A stretch of DNA of 13,792 nucleotides from an uncultured Bacteroidota bacterium (GTDB lineage Bacteria; Bacteroidota; Bacteroidia; Chitinophagales; Chitinophagaceae), in assembly GCA_903847655.1 (NCBI GenBank), contig CAINEG010000004.1:1-13792 (forward strand), read 5' to 3'. How positions within the stretch are numbered: position 1 is the first letter of the stretch; the number at the start of each line of letters is the position of its first letter. The notes beneath the pieces were generated by a model that worked only from the letters and a program-made list of their open reading frames with translations, had not been told where the DNA came from and made no database searches. Position numbers and translations under genes: made by a program. Shown here one piece after another: positions 13,737-13,792 of the stretch.

Positions 13737-13766
13737 AAAATACCCCTGAAAATTCGGGGGTATTTT
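13737..13766. terminator. Rho-independent terminator closing the atpZ/SprT operon, probably bidirectional
   Basis: AAAATACCCC (13737-13746) pairs with GGGGTATTTT (13757-13766). The stem extends inward by a T-G, a G-C and an A-T pair to a four-base loop (13750-13753), giving about 13 bp. A and T tracts flank both sides, so it can work on either strand. It starts 32 bp after the SprT-like stop codon. Confidence 0.88.
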
Positions 13767-13792
13767 AAAAATCATTAGAGGATAATTCAAAG

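Overview
The window looks like a chromosomal stretch from a Bacteroidota bacterium, most likely of the Chitinophagaceae/Chitinophagales. The reasons are the paired type IX secretion genes porQ and sprE/porW, AT-rich gene leaders without Shine-Dalgarno sequences, and candidate promoters of the Bacteroidota TTG-N19-21-TAnnTTTG kind. The order lon-porQ and the cluster sprE / M23-type membrane protein / atpZ / atpI-like are also familiar from that phylum. The family-level placement is inference.

Layout, left to right. Bases 1-78 hold the 3' half of an initiator tRNA (tRNA-fMet) and its terminator. Two translation/ribosome GTPases follow on the + strand, era (135-1004) and der (1086-2423). A 56-residue Ala/Thr-rich lipoprotein (2538-2708), built on a 24-bp tandem repeat, has its own candidate promoter and a strong terminator. 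After a palindrome-rich gap comes lon (GTG start, 2872-5277), with porQ (5295-6317) 17 bp behind it. On the - strand, sprE/porW (11956-8759) leads directly into a bifunctional penicillin-binding protein of class A (8748-6322, GTG start), which meets porQ tail to tail with only 4 bp between. Diverging from sprE, a compact + strand operon carries four genes: a membrane-anchored coiled-coil protein that looks like an M23 peptidase family member without its peptidase domain (12050-12445), atpZ (12445-12678), an AtpI-like four-helix membrane protein (12682-13053), and a SprT-like zinc metalloprotein (TTG start, 13079-13705). It ends at a 13-bp-stem terminator.

Functionally, the left third is translation and ribosome maturation, and the middle is cytoplasmic proteolysis (Lon). 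The rest is cell envelope: T9SS accessory proteins (PorQ at the outer membrane, SprE/PorW in the periplasm), peptidoglycan polymerisation (PBP1A), and F-ATPase assembly accessories at the inner membrane. No mobile element, CRISPR array, phage gene or obvious foreign island is visible. No intergenic gap exceeds about 165 bp.

The points most worth a second look are the M23-family protein with no M23 domain, the SprE/PorW homologue with an ordinary signal peptide instead of a lipobox, the AtpZ/AtpI pair followed by a SprT-like gene rather than atpB, the repeat-built lipoprotein, and the nested palindromes at the lon promoter.
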